In this document: piece after piece, positions 1-8,585 of the stretch
How positions within the stretch are numbered: the stretch's first letter is position 1
Layout: each line of letters begins with the position of its first letter
NCBI GenBank assembly: GCA_910579725.1
Contig: CAJTUD010000026.1
Span: forward strand, 1-37,337
Direction of reading: 5' to 3'
DNA: 37,337 nt
DNA from: an uncultured Oscillospiraceae bacterium
GTDB taxonomy: Bacteria; Bacillota; Clostridia; Oscillospirales; Oscillospiraceae
Translations under genes and position numbers: made by a program
Notes under the pieces: generated by a model
What the model saw: the letters and a program-made list of their open reading frames with translations, nothing else
Told to the model about the DNA's origin: nothing
Database searches by the model: none

Positions 1-228
1 AGATGCGCTATGGGGAGTGAGCTGCTGCCCGCGCGGCAGTTTTTAAACGGCCTTGCGGGAAAGACCCCCGCCGGGGAGCGGCGGCTGCTGGCGGCGGTGA
101 TCGCGGCGCTGTTGATGCTGCTGGCAACACTGGCGGCAGCATTTGTTTATCTGGGAAGACATCAACTGAAATATGTGGATGTTTATATTACAGAAGATTC
201 ACCGGATATGGGAGATTCTGGCTTATGA
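1..228 (+). CDS. C-terminal part of a single-pass membrane protein, function unknown
   Basis: The reading frame is open to the left edge of the window, so the true start probably lies outside it. The ATG at 10 has no ribosome binding site in front of it. The visible part has a basic stretch (residues about 17-25 from that ATG), one strong membrane segment (about 26-49, rich in Leu and Ala), and a short polar tail ending in an acidic stretch. The stop overlaps the start of the next gene by four bases (ATGA at 225-228), so the two are probably translationally coupled and act together. I do not recognise a family. It could be the tail of an anti-sigma-like or other membrane-anchored regulator, but nothing visible proves that. 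Confidence 0.6.
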   Translation, partial: RCAMGSELLPARQFLNGLAGKTPAGERRLLAAVIAALLMLLATLAAAFVYLGRHQLKYVDVYITEDSPDMGDSGL

Positions 229-689
229 AAAAATGGAAAATCCTTTGTGCGTTGCTCCTTGCTGTCTTTTTGTCCACAGGGGCACTGCTCCCTTCGGCCT
301 TGGCGGCAGACGCCCCTGAGCCTTCTGAAACGGTTACAGATTTTTCAGACGGCTCCTATCTTGTTACCAGGATTACATATGACGCCATGGATCCGGCCCG
401 GGAAGCCGGTCAAAAGAGCGGGACAAAGAGCCATGACTACTATAATAGCGCCCATCAGATTCTGTGGACCTTCCGGGTCCACGGCACTTTCTCCTACGAC
501 GGCGGCAGTGCGGAAGCCACAGGCGCGGATTACTCGTATGACATTTATGACTCCGCATGGTCGTTCAATTCCGGCAGCGCCTTCTATTCCGGTGCAACAG
601 CAACCGCCAGCGGAAGTTTTACAATTCTTTCCATGCCCAGCTCCCTTTCCGTCAGCCTGACCTGCTCTGGCAAGGGCGTGTTATCCTGA
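225..689 (+). CDS. Small secreted protein of unknown function
   Basis: This 154-residue protein begins with a clear Sec signal peptide: a basic MKKWK start, a hydrophobic core (about residues 6-22) and a likely cleavage after Ala-Leu-Ala at residue 27. The mature part of about 127 residues is rich in Ser, Gly, Tyr and Thr. It has alternating polar and aromatic residues suggestive of a beta-sandwich, including a segment with Ser-His-Asp-Tyr-Tyr-Asn and a Gly-Thr-Phe-Ser-Tyr-Asp-Gly motif. I recall similar small secreted proteins of Clostridia with this kind of motif, but no assigned function. It has only one Cys outside the signal peptide, near the C-terminus. The gene overlaps the upstream membrane-protein gene by four bases, and a hairpin terminator follows. 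Confidence 0.75.
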   Translation: MKKWKILCALLLAVFLSTGALLPSALAADAPEPSETVTDFSDGSYLVTRITYDAMDPAREAGQKSGTKSHDYYNSAHQILWTFRVHGTFSYDGGSAEATGADYSYDIYDSAWSFNSGSAFYSGATATASGSFTILSMPSSLSVSLTCSGKGVLS

Positions 690-706
690 CAAATTGATCT
701 GCTCAT

Positions 707-744
707 AAGCCGCCGGCGTCTGTGCGCCGGCGGCTTTGCCTCTT
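707..744 (+). terminator. Rho-independent terminator-like hairpin
   Basis: A perfect 12-bp stem (707-718 with 725-736) closes a 6-base loop, starting 18 bases after the stop of the secreted-protein gene. The T tract after it is weak (about 734-744, interrupted by GCC), so termination may be partial. Confidence 0.75.
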
Positions 745-881
745 CCGGAGGCACTTGAAAAATGCAGAAGTTAACCGGTTATCCGGGATAAAAAGCAGAA
801 TTATGCCGTCTATATGCGCAATTTTTGCAAATTGTCCAGTGCGGCGGGGACAGCGTTCTCCAGAATTATGAAAATCTGCGC

Positions 882-910
882 TTGCATTTTTTGGCGGAAT
901 TTACTACAAT
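882..910 (+). promoter_or_regulatory. SigA-type promoter of the chemotaxis receptor gene
   Basis: A TTGCAT box at 882-887 and a TACAAT box at 905-910 are separated by 17 bases, which puts transcription start near 917. The receptor gene follows with AGGAG at 975-979, nine bases before its ATG. Of the 299-base gap 690-988, the rest holds the terminator above, a 10-bp palindrome at 772-781 and a repeated 10-mer (796-805, 861-870). Confidence 0.7.
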
Positions 911-988
911 AAAGAATAGTGCGGGCTAACTCCCGCCGGCTCCCCTGTGGAGAACCTTGACATCAAAATATTTTAGGAGTGAGGGAAT

Positions 989-2665
989 ATGAAAGCGAAC
1001 CATGGGCAATCCGGAACAAGCGGACAGAAAATGCAGCGCATTGGCCGCAAGGTGGGAAACCTGGTGGCCGCGATACAGGGCGCGAGTATCGCCATTGTTG
1101 TGGCGCTGTGCATTCTGATGTTTTACCGGCTGACTATCTCCATGATGCAGGACCAGTGCATAAGCGGCACCAACATGCTGGCCTATGAGCTGGCCAACTA
1201 TGACGGGCCGGAGGATAAAACCGCCCTTCTGGATACGCTCAAGGAGCAGATGGGATATGAATTTACCATTTTCCACGGCGATCAGCGGGCCTACACCACC
1301 ATACAGCAGAACGGGCAGCGCGCCGTAGGCACCCGGCTGTCCGGCGATGTGGCCAGGATTGTGCTGGAGCAGGGGCAGTCCTATGTGGGACGGGCCGCCA
1401 TTCTGGGGGAAACCCATCTGTGCTCCTATGTGCCCACCCGGGATGCCAACGGGCAGGTCGACGGCCTGATTTTCGCGGGAATCTCCATGACGGAAGCCTC
1501 CGGACAGATCAATCTGACGATGCTGCTGTCCTGTCTGGTGGGCGTGACGTGCGTGATTCTGGGTATTATGATTGCCGGCGCTTACATCATGCGGGCCGTC
1601 TCCCGCCCGCTGTTCCGTCTGACCATACTGGCGCAGACGCTGGAACAGGGTGATCTGGGCCTGCACCAGCACCAGACCATGGCGGTGGACATTCATTCCA
1701 ACGACGAAATCGGCACGCTGGCCCAGAGCTTTGATATGACCATCGGCCGCCTGCGCAATTACATCGGGGAGATTTCCACGATGCTGGAGTCCGTGGCCGG
1801 AGGCGACCTGACCGCTCAGATCACCCAGGAGTACGTAGGCGATTTCGCATCCATCCGCACGTCTCTCAACGACATTCTGCAAAAGCTCAACGACACTATG
1901 GGCCAGATTGTCTCCAGCGCGGAGTACGTCTCCAACGGCGCTTCCCAGATGTCCACCGCCTCCCAGGCCCTCAGCCAGGGGGCCATGGAGCAGACCGGCG
2001 CGGTGGAGGAGCTGGAGGCGGCCATGACGGAAGTCACCGGCCGCATCAAGCAGACAGCGGACAGCGCCCAGCTGGCCCGGGAGCAGGCCGGGGAAATGGG
2101 CCGCCAGCTCACCGAGGGCAACCAGAAGATGCATGAAATGATTTCCGCCATGGGCGAGATCAACAACAGCTCCAACGAGATCGGGAAGATCATCAAGACC
2201 ATAGAAGATATTGCCTTTCAGACCAACATTCTGGCGCTGAACGCGGCCGTGGAGGCCGCCCGGGCCGGCGCGGCGGGTAAGGGCTTCGCCGTTGTGGCCG
2301 ACGAGGTGCGCAATCTGGCCAGCAAGAGCGCGGAGGCGTCCCAGTCCACCACGGCCCTGATTGAGCGCTCCGCCGCCGCAGTGGGGAAAGGAACCCAAAT
2401 GGCCAACGCGACCGCCAAACAGCTGGAAGGCATCGTGTCCCAGGCCCAGGGTATTGTGGACACCATCAACGCCATCGCCTCCGACGCCCGGATGCAGGCG
2501 GACGCGGTGGAGCAGGTGCAGTCCCAGGTAGGACAGATTTCCGGCGTGGTGCAGAGCAACTCCTCCTCTGCCGAGGAGAGCGCCGCCACCAGCGAGGAGC
2601 TCAGCGCCCAGTCCAGCGTGCTCCGGCAGCTTGTGCAGACCTTCCGCCTCCGGCAGATGCGCTGA
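989..2665 (+). CDS. Methyl-accepting chemotaxis protein
   Basis: This 558-residue receptor senses an extracellular ligand and controls CheA/CheW at the inner face of the membrane. TM1 lies at about residues 27-48. It is followed by an extracytoplasmic domain of roughly 125 residues with single-Cache character, TM2 at about 178-200, a HAMP domain, and a long helical signalling domain. The highly conserved hairpin tip is visible at about residues 405-445 (IEDIAFQTNILALNAAVEA then RAGAAGKGFAVVADEVRNLA). Flanking Glu/Gln-rich helices are suitable for methylation. Length and order are normal for class I transmembrane receptors. AGGAG nine bases upstream supports the ATG at 989. It is a single-gene unit with its own promoter and terminator. 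The ligand cannot be read from the sequence. Confidence 0.95.
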   Translation: MKANHGQSGTSGQKMQRIGRKVGNLVAAIQGASIAIVVALCILMFYRLTISMMQDQCISGTNMLAYELANYDGPEDKTALLDTLKEQMGYEFTIFHGDQRAYTTIQQNGQRAVGTRLSGDVARIVLEQGQSYVGRAAILGETHLCSYVPTRDANGQVDGLIFAGISMTEASGQINLTMLLSCLVGVTCVILGIMIAGAYIMRAVSRPLFRLTILAQTLEQGDLGLHQHQTMAVDIHSNDEIGTLAQSFDMTIGRLRNYIGEISTMLESVAGGDLTAQITQEYVGDFASIRTSLNDILQKLNDTMGQIVSSAEYVSNGASQMSTASQALSQGAMEQTGAVEELEAAMTEVTGRIKQTADSAQLAREQAGEMGRQLTEGNQKMHEMISAMGEINNSSNEIGKIIKTIEDIAFQTNILALNAAVEAARAGAAGKGFAVVADEVRNLASKSAEASQSTTALIERSAAAVGKGTQMANATAKQLEGIVSQAQGIVDTINAIASDARMQADAVEQVQSQVGQISGVVQSNSSSAEESAATSEELSAQSSVLRQLVQTFRLRQMR

Positions 2666-2703
2666 TCCGCCAAAACCGCTCACTTCTGAAAATATCCGAA
2701 AAG

Positions 2704-2737
2704 CCTCCGGCAGCTCAGACTGCCGGAGGTCTTTTTG
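2704..2737 (+). terminator. Rho-independent terminator of the chemotaxis receptor gene
   Basis: A 10-bp GC-rich stem (2704-2713 with 2720-2729) with a 6-base loop is followed by a T-rich run, TCTTTTTG, at 2730-2737. Confidence 0.9.
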
Positions 2738-2782
2738 CGCCCTGTGTGACGGTGAAAATTGAGAAAAATCGGCAATCTCCTC

Positions 2783-2811
2783 TTGACAAAACCGTAAAAG
2801 AAGCATATAGT
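2783..2811 (+). promoter_or_regulatory. Strong SigA-type promoter of the MarR-degV operon
   Basis: A consensus TTGACA (2783-2788) and TATAGT (2806-2811) are 17 bases apart, giving a start near 2818. The promoter lies inside the upstream extension of the MarR reading frame (possible GTG at 2746), so that upstream start cannot be used from this promoter. This is the main argument for the start at 2848. Confidence 0.85.
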
Positions 2812-2847
2812 TCACTTTATGAACCAATTGAAAGGGAGGCGTGGCGT

Positions 2848-3300
2848 TTGCTGGAGGAAGAGCTGCTGGAGGCGTGGCTGCGGCTGACCTGCGTAATTGA
2901 CAACCAGCGGCTGGCGGCGGCTCACACGATGCCGGAGCGGCTGCCGTTCAACGAGGCTCTGGTCTGCGGCCTGCTGGCCCGCGCCCGGGAGGAGGGCGTC
3001 TGCCTGACCGCCGGGGAGCTGTGCCGCCGGACCCACATTCTCAAATCTCAGATGAACGTCATTCTTCGCTCCCTGGAGCGGAAGGGGTTCATCAGCCGCC
3101 GTCCCTCCCAGACCGACCGGCGGCAGGTGGAGCTGCGGCTGCTGCCGGAGGGAGCGGCACGCTATCAGGAGAGCCACCGGCAGAGCGTGGCCCTTGCGGC
3201 CCGACTGGCGGGCCGTATGGGGGAGGAGAAAATCCGCACGCTGCTCCCCCTTCTTCGCCAGGCGGCGGATATATTTGACAGCATACAGCAGGAGGTATGA
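2848..3300 (+). CDS. MarR-family transcriptional regulator
   Basis: This is a dimeric winged-helix repressor-type protein of about 150 residues. The recognition region is clear: a helix-turn-helix around LTAGELCRRTHILKSQMNVI, then a second helix and a basic wing (SRRPSQTDRRQVELRL), flanked by the dimerisation helices at both ends. I start it at TTG 2848 because AGGGAGG (2833-2839) lies eight bases upstream and the promoter at 2783-2811 lies downstream of the longer alternative start at 2746. The stop is within four bases of an ATG of degV, so the pair is one operon. FabT, a MarR-family member in streptococci, controls fatty-acid synthesis. With DegV next door, lipid-linked regulation is a reasonable inference but not shown. 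Confidence 0.85.
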   Translation: MLEEELLEAWLRLTCVIDNQRLAAAHTMPERLPFNEALVCGLLARAREEGVCLTAGELCRRTHILKSQMNVILRSLERKGFISRRPSQTDRRQVELRLLPEGAARYQESHRQSVALAARLAGRMGEEKIRTLLPLLRQAADIFDSIQQEV

Positions 3301-3305
3301 GCTCT

Positions 3306-4151
3306 ATGGCAATCCGTGTAATAACCGATTCCTCGGCGGACTTTGACGCCGCTGTGGCCAAGCGGCGCAAGATCGACATTGTCCCCATGACCATCCAGTT
3401 CGGCAGCGCTTCCTTCGTTGCCGGAAAGACCATTTCCAACGACGTGTTTTATCAGCTGCTCCAGGAGAGCAAAACCTTTCCCTCCACTTCCCAGCCCACC
3501 CCGGCGGCTTTCCTCCGGTATTTCGAGGAGGCCAAGGCCAGTGGGGATCAGGCGGTTGTGGTTTTGCTGTCCGGTGCGCTGAGCGGCACTCTGCAAAGCG
3601 CGGAGATCGCCAAAGAGATGTGCGGCTATGAGCCCATTTACATCGTGGACAGCGTCACGGCCACAGCGGGCATTCAAATTCTGGTGAATCTGGCCTGCAA
3701 GCTCCGGGACAGCGGACTGCCGGCGGCGGCCATCGCCAGAGAGCTGGAGGCGATCAAGGAGAAGATTCGCATTTTCGCGGTGGTTGACACACTGGAATAT
3801 CTTCGCCGCGGCGGCCGGCTCAGCGGCTTCCAGGCAGGGTTGGGCGCGATGACCAAGCTGAAGCCCACCATCGCCGTTCGGGACGGCGCGGTGGGTGTTG
3901 TGGGAAAATCCTTCGGTACGGCGGCGGCGGTGAAGCATCTGCTGAAGATGCTGGCGGATCATCCGGTAGATGATGATTTCCCTTCCTATTTTCTGTATTC
4001 AGATGACAGGACCAGAGAGGAGCTGCTGCTGCCAAAGCTGAAGGAGCAAGGACGGCTGCCCCAGCGGCTCCATTACTGCTCCGTAGGGCCCACCATCGGA
4101 ACTCATATCGGGCCGGGAGCTTTGGGAATGGCCTATGTGGAGCGGGAGTAG
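3306..4151 (+). CDS. DegV family (FakB-type) fatty-acid-binding protein
   Basis: DegV proteins bind a fatty acid and, as FakB, present it to the kinase FakA for phosphorylation, feeding host or medium fatty acids into phospholipid synthesis. Family signatures are all visible: ITDSSADF at the start, TSQPTPAAF near residue 60, LSGALSGTLQSA, VDSVTATAGI, an RRGGRLSG segment, and GTHIGPGALG near the C-terminus, whose His is conserved in the family. The length of 281 residues is normal. Two starts compete. The ATG at 3297 is only one base from AGGAGG (3290-3295), while the ATG at 3306 is ten bases from it and gives the usual MAIRVITDSS beginning, so I prefer 3306. It is cotranscribed with the MarR gene. 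No FakA kinase gene is in the window. Confidence 0.9.
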   Translation: MAIRVITDSSADFDAAVAKRRKIDIVPMTIQFGSASFVAGKTISNDVFYQLLQESKTFPSTSQPTPAAFLRYFEEAKASGDQAVVVLLSGALSGTLQSAEIAKEMCGYEPIYIVDSVTATAGIQILVNLACKLRDSGLPAAAIARELEAIKEKIRIFAVVDTLEYLRRGGRLSGFQAGLGAMTKLKPTIAVRDGAVGVVGKSFGTAAAVKHLLKMLADHPVDDDFPSYFLYSDDRTREELLLPKLKEQGRLPQRLHYCSVGPTIGTHIGPGALGMAYVERE

Positions 4152-4184
4152 CCTGAAGAGGAGAAAAGGTAGTACGAGATGCAT

Positions 4185-4226
4185 AGGCGGAGGCGCGATT
4201 TTCATCACGCCCCCGCCTCTTTCTTT
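4185..4226 (+). terminator. Rho-independent terminator of the MarR-degV operon
   Basis: An 11-bp stem with one mismatch (4185-4195 with 4208-4218) is followed by the T-rich run CTTTCTTT. It sits in the 186-base gap between convergent operons. A separate weak 6-bp GC hairpin at 4272-4287 is the only structure after the minus-strand ABC gene. Confidence 0.8.
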
Positions 4227-4337
4227 GGGAGAAAGGTTCCGTTCCCTGGCCGCACGCCGCCGCTTCCATCCGCCGGGCGTTCCCGGCATCCGGTGGAACG
4301 TACCCCTCCCCTGCCGCAGTCCAGAAATTGTTTGCGG

Positions 4338-5414
<1,077 letters not shown>

Positions 5415-5417
5415 GGT

Positions 5418-7133
5418 TTATTCTGCCTCCTTTAACTTTCTGCTGGTGCCGAAGAACCGGATAAACAAGTTCATCAGCAGCACCGCGCCGTAGGTGATGA
5501 TGATCAGAATGGTGGCAAAGGCACAGGCGATGGAGTAGGATCCCTTCTCCGCAAATTCGTTGATCTGCACAGTGATCAGCAGGAATTGAGGCGTCACCAG
5601 CAGAATGATGGCGGAAATGGCGGTGATAGAGCGGACGAAGGCTGTCACCAGTCCGCTGAGGAAGGAGTCCTTGATCAGCGGAAGAGTCACGGTCATGAAG
5701 ACCTTGAAGCTGTCCGCGCCCATGTCGTAGGCGGACTCCTCAATGGATTTGTCGATCTGCCGCAGAGCGGAGATGCCGCTGCGGGTGCCTGTGGGCAGGG
5801 AGCGGACTACAAAGACGATAATCAGGATAGCCGCGCTGCCGTAGATGCCGGAGAGGAGGCCGGTATGGAACAGCCCTCCGGAAAAGCCCCGAATATATCC
5901 CACGCCAAGCACCGTTCCAGGCACAGCCATGGCCAGCATGGAAACCGCCTCAATGAATCCCTTGGCCTTGAACTTCCGCTTGACCACCAGATAGGAAATA
6001 ATCATGGACAACAGCGCCGTGATGGGAGCGGAGATCAGAGAGAGTACAAAGGAGTCCCGGAATGCCTGAAGGCCTTTGTACTTGGTGAACACCTGACCGA
6101 ACCATTTGAAGGTCAAAGGGGTGAATTTGTAGCCCCAGGTGGGGAACAGGGCCCCGATAGGAACGCAGAGGTACATCATGATGACAAAGAAGGCCGCCAG
6201 CGCACACAGAATGGTCAGGGGAATGGCCACACTCCTGTCCCCAATAAGCATCCGGCCGCGGGATGCCTTGCCCGTCAGAGTTGCAGCGGTCTTGGCCTCC
6301 AGGTAATATTTCTGCACCGCGAACATCAGAAGCGTGATGCACAGCAGCACCACCGCCATAGCCGCCGCACCGGCCTTGTCATATGCGCCGGTAATCTGGA
6401 GATAGATGGTGGTAGCCAGAGTGTCGTAGGACCCGCCGATAATCATGGGGTTGGCAAAATCAGCAATGGACTCAATGAACGTCACCAGAAACGCGTTGCC
6501 CAGCCCCGGCAGCAGCAGAGGAAGCGTCACCGTCAGAAAAACCTTGGACCGTGAAGCGCCCATATCCCGGGCAGCCTCCTCCAGAGAGGGATCAATGTTT
6601 TTCAGCAGTCCCTTGAGCATCATGTAGCATACCGGGAAGAAGGTCAGGGACTGGACAATGACAATGCCCCAGAATCCATAGACGCTGTTGTCGTAGATGC
6701 CCAGCAGGAACCGGGTGATGAGCCCCGCCTTGCCGAAGAGCATGATCATGGACAGGCTCAGCACAAAGGGGGGCGATACCACCGGCAGCATGGAGACAAC
6801 CTTGAACAGACCGCCGACCACCCTGCCCACCTTCACATAGACCTCCACATAGGCGAACAGGAGCCCCACAATGGTGGACAAAACGCCCACCAGGAAGCCC
6901 ACTTTCAGGGTGTTGGTGATGGCGGTGGTGAAATTAGGCATGGCAAAAATTCGTTGGAACACGCTGAAGGAAAACCCGCTGCCATCGCCCACAAAGCTGT
7001 CCACCAGCAGAATTGCCAGAGGATAGAGAATAAACAAGGTCAGAAACGCAATCAGAACCACGATGGTACAGACCATAATGGGGTCCGCCATCAGCTTTTT
7101 CCGATCCAGAGCCGCGCCTTGGCTCTTTGCCAT
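5418..7133 (-). CDS. ABC importer permease, two fused permease halves (FbpB/AfuB type)
   Basis: This 571-residue membrane protein has about 12 membrane segments and two copies of the permease EAA loop. The first is around residues 184-210 (EEAARDMGASRSKVF) and the second is in the C-terminal half (EESAYDMGADSFKVF). Each loop docks to one ATPase subunit. The fused double-permease layout is typical of the iron(III)/AfuB/ThiP group. The start is supported by AAGGAGG seven bases before the ATG. It follows the binding-protein gene after a 143-base gap holding a terminator-like hairpin, and is almost contiguous with the ATPase gene. The 7217-7246 hairpin probably lowers its expression relative to the binding protein. 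Confidence 0.92.
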   Translation of the reverse strand: MAKSQGAALDRKKLMADPIMVCTIVVLIAFLTLFILYPLAILLVDSFVGDGSGFSFSVFQRIFAMPNFTTAITNTLKVGFLVGVLSTIVGLLFAYVEVYVKVGRVVGGLFKVVSMLPVVSPPFVLSLSMIMLFGKAGLITRFLLGIYDNSVYGFWGIVIVQSLTFFPVCYMMLKGLLKNIDPSLEEAARDMGASRSKVFLTVTLPLLLPGLGNAFLVTFIESIADFANPMIIGGSYDTLATTIYLQITGAYDKAGAAAMAVVLLCITLLMFAVQKYYLEAKTAATLTGKASRGRMLIGDRSVAIPLTILCALAAFFVIMMYLCVPIGALFPTWGYKFTPLTFKWFGQVFTKYKGLQAFRDSFVLSLISAPITALLSMIISYLVVKRKFKAKGFIEAVSMLAMAVPGTVLGVGYIRGFSGGLFHTGLLSGIYGSAAILIIVFVVRSLPTGTRSGISALRQIDKSIEESAYDMGADSFKVFMTVTLPLIKDSFLSGLVTAFVRSITAISAIILLVTPQFLLITVQINEFAEKGSYSIACAFATILIIITYGAVLLMNLFIRFFGTSRKLKEAE

Positions 7134-7211
7134 AGGGGAGCCTCCTTTCTCATTGGGAACACACAGAATGGGAATCTGTCAGACATCCCTGCAAATATGA
7201 ATCCAGATTCC

Positions 7212-7246
7212 AAAAAATGGGGGATGGCGGCATTGCCATCCCCCAT
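7212..7246 (-). terminator. Intercistronic attenuating terminator after the binding-protein gene
   Basis: A perfect 12-bp stem (7217-7228 with 7235-7246, 6-base loop) is followed on the minus strand by a run of T (complement of A at 7212-7217). It lies between the lipoprotein gene and the permease gene of the same operon. Partial termination here would give excess binding protein over permease, a common arrangement. Confidence 0.85.
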
Positions 7247-7276
7247 CGTTCAAGTGACGCGGTTGTTCAGAAGCAA

Positions 7277-8416
7277 TTACTCGGTCTGGAAGCGGTCGTC
7301 GCCGCCGCCCAGCGCCTGCATGACTTCCTCGATGTACTGGGTGATGTTGTTCTTGGCGTCCTCGAAGTCATACTTCATGACGTTGTTGGGATCGAGGCCG
7401 AAGTCCGCAGCCTGAGAGGGTTGCTGGGCGTTGTCAATGACCAGGAACTGATAGGAGCCGTGATCGTCCGCCAGCTCCACGCAGTCGGGAGACAGGGCGT
7501 ACTCAATCCACAGCTTGGCAGCATTGGGATGGGCCGCGCCCTTAAAGATGGCGGTAGCACCCACCTCAAAGGAGGTGCCGCTGGAGGGAATCACCAGGTC
7601 AATGTTCTCATAACCGTTGTCCACGATCTGGGTAATGCCGTCGTGAAGGAAGCCGATGCCGACAACGCACTCACCGGTGCCCACGTTCTTGGAGGGACCG
7701 GAGCCGGACTTGGTGTAAACCTCGATATTCTTGTCCAGATCAACCAGATACTGAATGCCTTCGTCATGGCCCTTCTTTTGGATCATGGTGTTGATGACCA
7801 GCTTGGCGGTACCGGCGGTGTTGTAGTTGGACAGCCAGATGAGTCCCTGATACTCAGGTTTCAGCAGATCGTCCCAATCCTGGGGGGCCTCCAGATTCAT
7901 GCGGGCCAGCTCATCCCGGTTCACCATGAAGCCCAGGATGCCCTTGTAAATGCCGTACCAGTAGCCGTCGGCATCCCGGTACTGGGCGTCCAGCAGGTGG
8001 GAAGCATTCTCAGCGCTGTAGGCTTCCAGCAGGCCTTCGGCCGCCACCACATTGTAGGGATCGGTGGTACCGCCAAACCAGACGTCGGCGGAGGGATTAC
8101 CGTTCTCCTCCTCGATCTTGGCCTGGACCTCGCCGGTGGACAGACGCTGGTAGGTGGTCTTGATGCCGTAGAGCGCCTCAAAGTTCTCACAGGCAGCAGC
8201 CAGATACTCCTCTTCGCAGGAGCCGTAAACCACCAGCTCGCCCTCAGCCTTGGCGGCTTCGATCAAGGCGTCCATGCCGGTGGCGGGCTCACTGCCCTTG
8301 TTGTCGGACTGTGCGGGCTGATCGTTATTGGCGGCGGGGGCATCGTTGCTGCCGCCGCAGGCCGCGAGAGACAGGGCCATCAGCATAACGAGCAGCAGAG
8401 ACAAAAACTTCTTCAT
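7277..8416 (-). CDS. Substrate-binding lipoprotein of ABC importer 1 (AfuA-like)
   Basis: This 379-residue extracytoplasmic protein captures the ligand for the permease and ATPase encoded after it. It has a lipoprotein signal peptide with lipobox Leu-Ala-Ala-Cys (Cys 20), then an Ala/Asn/Gln-rich linker and a two-lobed class II binding fold (LVVYGSCEEEY at the first strand). There is no Tyr-Tyr pair of the kind that ligates iron in FbpA. Instead it has Ser-Gly-Ser-Gly-Pro at 237-241, a His-Asp pair at 258-259 and GTSFEVGA with Glu 284. This pattern, as I recall, resembles the sugar-phosphate binder AfuA. The start at 8416 is set by GGAGGA eight bases upstream and the signal peptide. An in-frame upstream start (TTG 8470) behind AGGAGG exists but would bury the signal peptide. 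Confidence 0.9.
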   Translation of the reverse strand: MKKFLSLLLVMLMALSLAACGGSNDAPAANNDQPAQSDNKGSEPATGMDALIEAAKAEGELVVYGSCEEEYLAAACENFEALYGIKTTYQRLSTGEVQAKIEEENGNPSADVWFGGTTDPYNVVAAEGLLEAYSAENASHLLDAQYRDADGYWYGIYKGILGFMVNRDELARMNLEAPQDWDDLLKPEYQGLIWLSNYNTAGTAKLVINTMIQKKGHDEGIQYLVDLDKNIEVYTKSGSGPSKNVGTGECVVGIGFLHDGITQIVDNGYENIDLVIPSSGTSFEVGATAIFKGAAHPNAAKLWIEYALSPDCVELADDHGSYQFLVIDNAQQPSQAADFGLDPNNVMKYDFEDAKNNITQYIEEVMQALGGGDDRFQTE

Positions 8417-8495
8417 GCAAATATTCCTCCAATCTGATTTTCCAGGCAGTGGATTGGGCATATTAACCAATTCTACCTCCTGCCAGAATATGCTT

Positions 8496-8524
8496 ATTGT
8501 AAAACTATGGCAATCAAATGTCAA
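8496..8524 (-). promoter_or_regulatory. SigA-type promoter of ABC importer operon 1
   Basis: On the minus strand TTGACA (8524-8519) and TACAAT (8501-8496) are 17 bases apart. Transcription should start near 8489, about 70 bases before the lipoprotein ATG. It lies in the 169-base gap after the HAD gene, where I see no terminator, so read-through from the upstream operon is possible. Confidence 0.85.
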
Positions 8525-8585
8525 CACATCCGAAAAAAGATTCTTATATTACACTAAATTTATCAGTTTTGCCTGGGGCCGGTTT

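Noticed and set aside
926..2827. 633-residue minus-strand frame across the chemotaxis receptor gene
   Set aside because: It is an antisense shadow in GC-rich DNA, rich in Gly/His/Leu with no domain, and the plus-strand receptor is unambiguous.
2746..2847. Upstream start of the MarR protein at GTG 2746
   Set aside because: A consensus promoter lies inside this extension, and a good ribosome binding site precedes TTG 2848.
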